This document shows positions 63,322-64,000 of a stretch of DNA of 64,000 bases, in pieces (within the stretch, counting starts at the first letter, position 1; each line of letters starts with the position of its first letter). Under the pieces are notes generated by a model. That model was not told where the DNA came from. It saw only the letters and a list, made by a program, of their open reading frames with translations, and did no database searches. Location: NCBI GenBank assembly GCA_930367215.1, contig OV884060.1, forward strand, positions 99,348,151 to 99,412,150. Reading direction: 5' to 3'. The translations under genes and the position numbers were made by a program. The DNA comes from Pollenia angustigena. Lineage: Eukaryota > Arthropoda > Insecta > Diptera > Polleniidae.

Positions 63322-64000
63322 ATGAGCCTCACAAATACTCCCAATAAGGAGAGTAGGCCCAGCACAAATAGCAGAAATGCGTATATTGTGGTAAGCTCCC
63401 CGAGCGTGAGCAATGAAAACATTCGATACCCTGAATTAAACAAACATTTTTTAAGTGCAAAAATTGCCAGCGCAACTGGTTTTCCATACAGAAATTTAAG
63501 TTCAAGTGTGCCCAACCTGAGCAAGTGTGTTGATCCGACCGTAAATGTGGTTCAAAGTGTGAAGCCGTCTGACCAGAGGAATAATAACGAAAAACCTGGA
63601 ACATCACGATTTGCATTAACAAATACAGGAGCTGTACCAAAAAGTACTAAAGTGCAAACAGGCATGGACAGATATATAACAATAACTAAGAGAAAGGCTA
63701 GCCCTAGGTCCACCCAACAGGAACGCGTGGCCAAACAATACAAAGGCTCTAACGTAGTCTCTTTGCCAACAAATGGTAACAGATTCTCTGTACTATCCAT
63801 ACCTGACGATGAAGAAGCAGAATTAGCTAATGGGACAGCCACTAAAGAAGTTAAACCGCCACCTATCTATCTGCGGGAGCAAACATCAAATAGCATAGTC
63901 AACATGTTGACTCAACTTGTAGGTAAGAACAATTTCTACGTCGTTTCTATACGACGCGGACAAATTCAAGGACCAAAATTCAAGCCAGTACAGAAACGAA
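63322..64000 (+). CDS. Jockey-type ORF1, intact start, runs off the window
   Basis: An ATG at 63,322 opens a frame of 226 codons with no stop before the window edge. It has a Ser/Asn-rich N-terminus (MSLTNTPNKESRPSTNSRN), a basic stretch (ITKRKASPRSTQQERVAKQY), NRFSVLSIPDDEEAE, and then PPPIYLREQTSNSIVNMLTQ and NNFYVVSIRRG, which is the PPIYV-type region ahead of the zinc knuckles in Jockey ORF1 proteins. The zinc knuckles would lie beyond the edge. I chose this start because it is the first Met in the frame and the A-rich leader ends just before it. The family differs from the element at 57,625 but has the same orientation. The role is RNA binding. Confidence 0.8.
   Translation, partial: MSLTNTPNKESRPSTNSRNAYIVVSSPSVSNENIRYPELNKHFLSAKIASATGFPYRNLSSSVPNLSKCVDPTVNVVQSVKPSDQRNNNEKPGTSRFALTNTGAVPKSTKVQTGMDRYITITKRKASPRSTQQERVAKQYKGSNVVSLPTNGNRFSVLSIPDDEEAELANGTATKEVKPPPIYLREQTSNSIVNMLTQLVGKNNFYVVSIRRGQIQGPKFKPVQKR

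Noticed and set aside
57625..64000. A telomeric retrotransposon array
   Set aside because: Only two elements are seen, of different families, and no chromosome end is shown; kept only as a question in the findings.

Overview
This is AT-rich eukaryotic DNA, best read as repeat-dense, gene-poor sequence from a fly (Diptera, probably a calyptrate such as a blow fly or house fly relative). That placement is inference. It rests on the mix of BEL/Pao, Copia, Jockey-like and RTE retrotransposons, many small inverted-repeat DNA elements, and two copies of a dispersed repeat (23,239 and 25,515) whose opening I recognise from calyptrate fly genomes. I find no convincing single-copy host gene, no rRNA, no functional tRNA, no CRISPR array and no bacterial-type operon. 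Almost everything interpretable is a transposable element (TE), a piece of one, or a tandem repeat.

Layout. 1-14,900: a decayed non-LTR element (minus strand) is cut inside its ORF1 by a 13.2 kb insertion bounded by 32-bp inverted repeats (680-13,893). That insertion carries an inverted-repeat element (1,463-2,110), a non-LTR element with an intact 968-codon ORF2 (2,801-~6,035) and a complete BEL/Pao element with two LTRs and a perfect 5-bp target duplication (6,733-13,350). 14,925-17,069: Copia gag to integrase, minus strand. 17,092-20,220: small inverted-repeat elements, tandem repeats and one small unrecognised coding-like segment (18,208-18,637). 20,230-22,807: a second Copia fragment (reverse transcriptase and RNase H, plus strand) split by two 5'-truncated non-LTR insertions. 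23,239-26,590: two copies of the fly repeat with internal ~153-bp tandem arrays. 26,770-31,300: a tandem and inverted ~485-bp repeat system carrying four separate DNA-element insertions. 31,600-34,690: a decayed RTE element. 34,700-47,000: non-coding inverted-repeat elements and degenerate tandem arrays. 47,533-48,787: a 1.25 kb near-palindrome. 48,804-51,556: a hAT element with transposase remnants and a perfect 8-bp duplication. 51,603-52,382: a Mutator-like non-autonomous element with a 9-bp duplication. 52,770-54,491: a broken transposase-like gene. 55,500-57,624: a 561-bp tandem array with tRNA-like Pol III promoter boxes. 57,625-63,050: a Jockey-clade element split by a hAT element. 63,322-64,000: the open start of another Jockey-type ORF1.

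The sequence works as a stratified record of insertions. Several duplications are still perfect, two internal paralogues preserve pre-insertion sites, and nesting gives a relative order of events. Candidates for function are the intact non-LTR ORF2 (2,886-5,792), the open ORF1 running off the right edge, the 1.25 kb palindrome as a possible hairpin-RNA source, and the tRNA-like promoter units. I did not find a system I can defend as wholly new. The most unusual structures are the 13.2 kb nested insertion, the inverted/tandem 485-bp system and the 561-bp tRNA-like tandem array.
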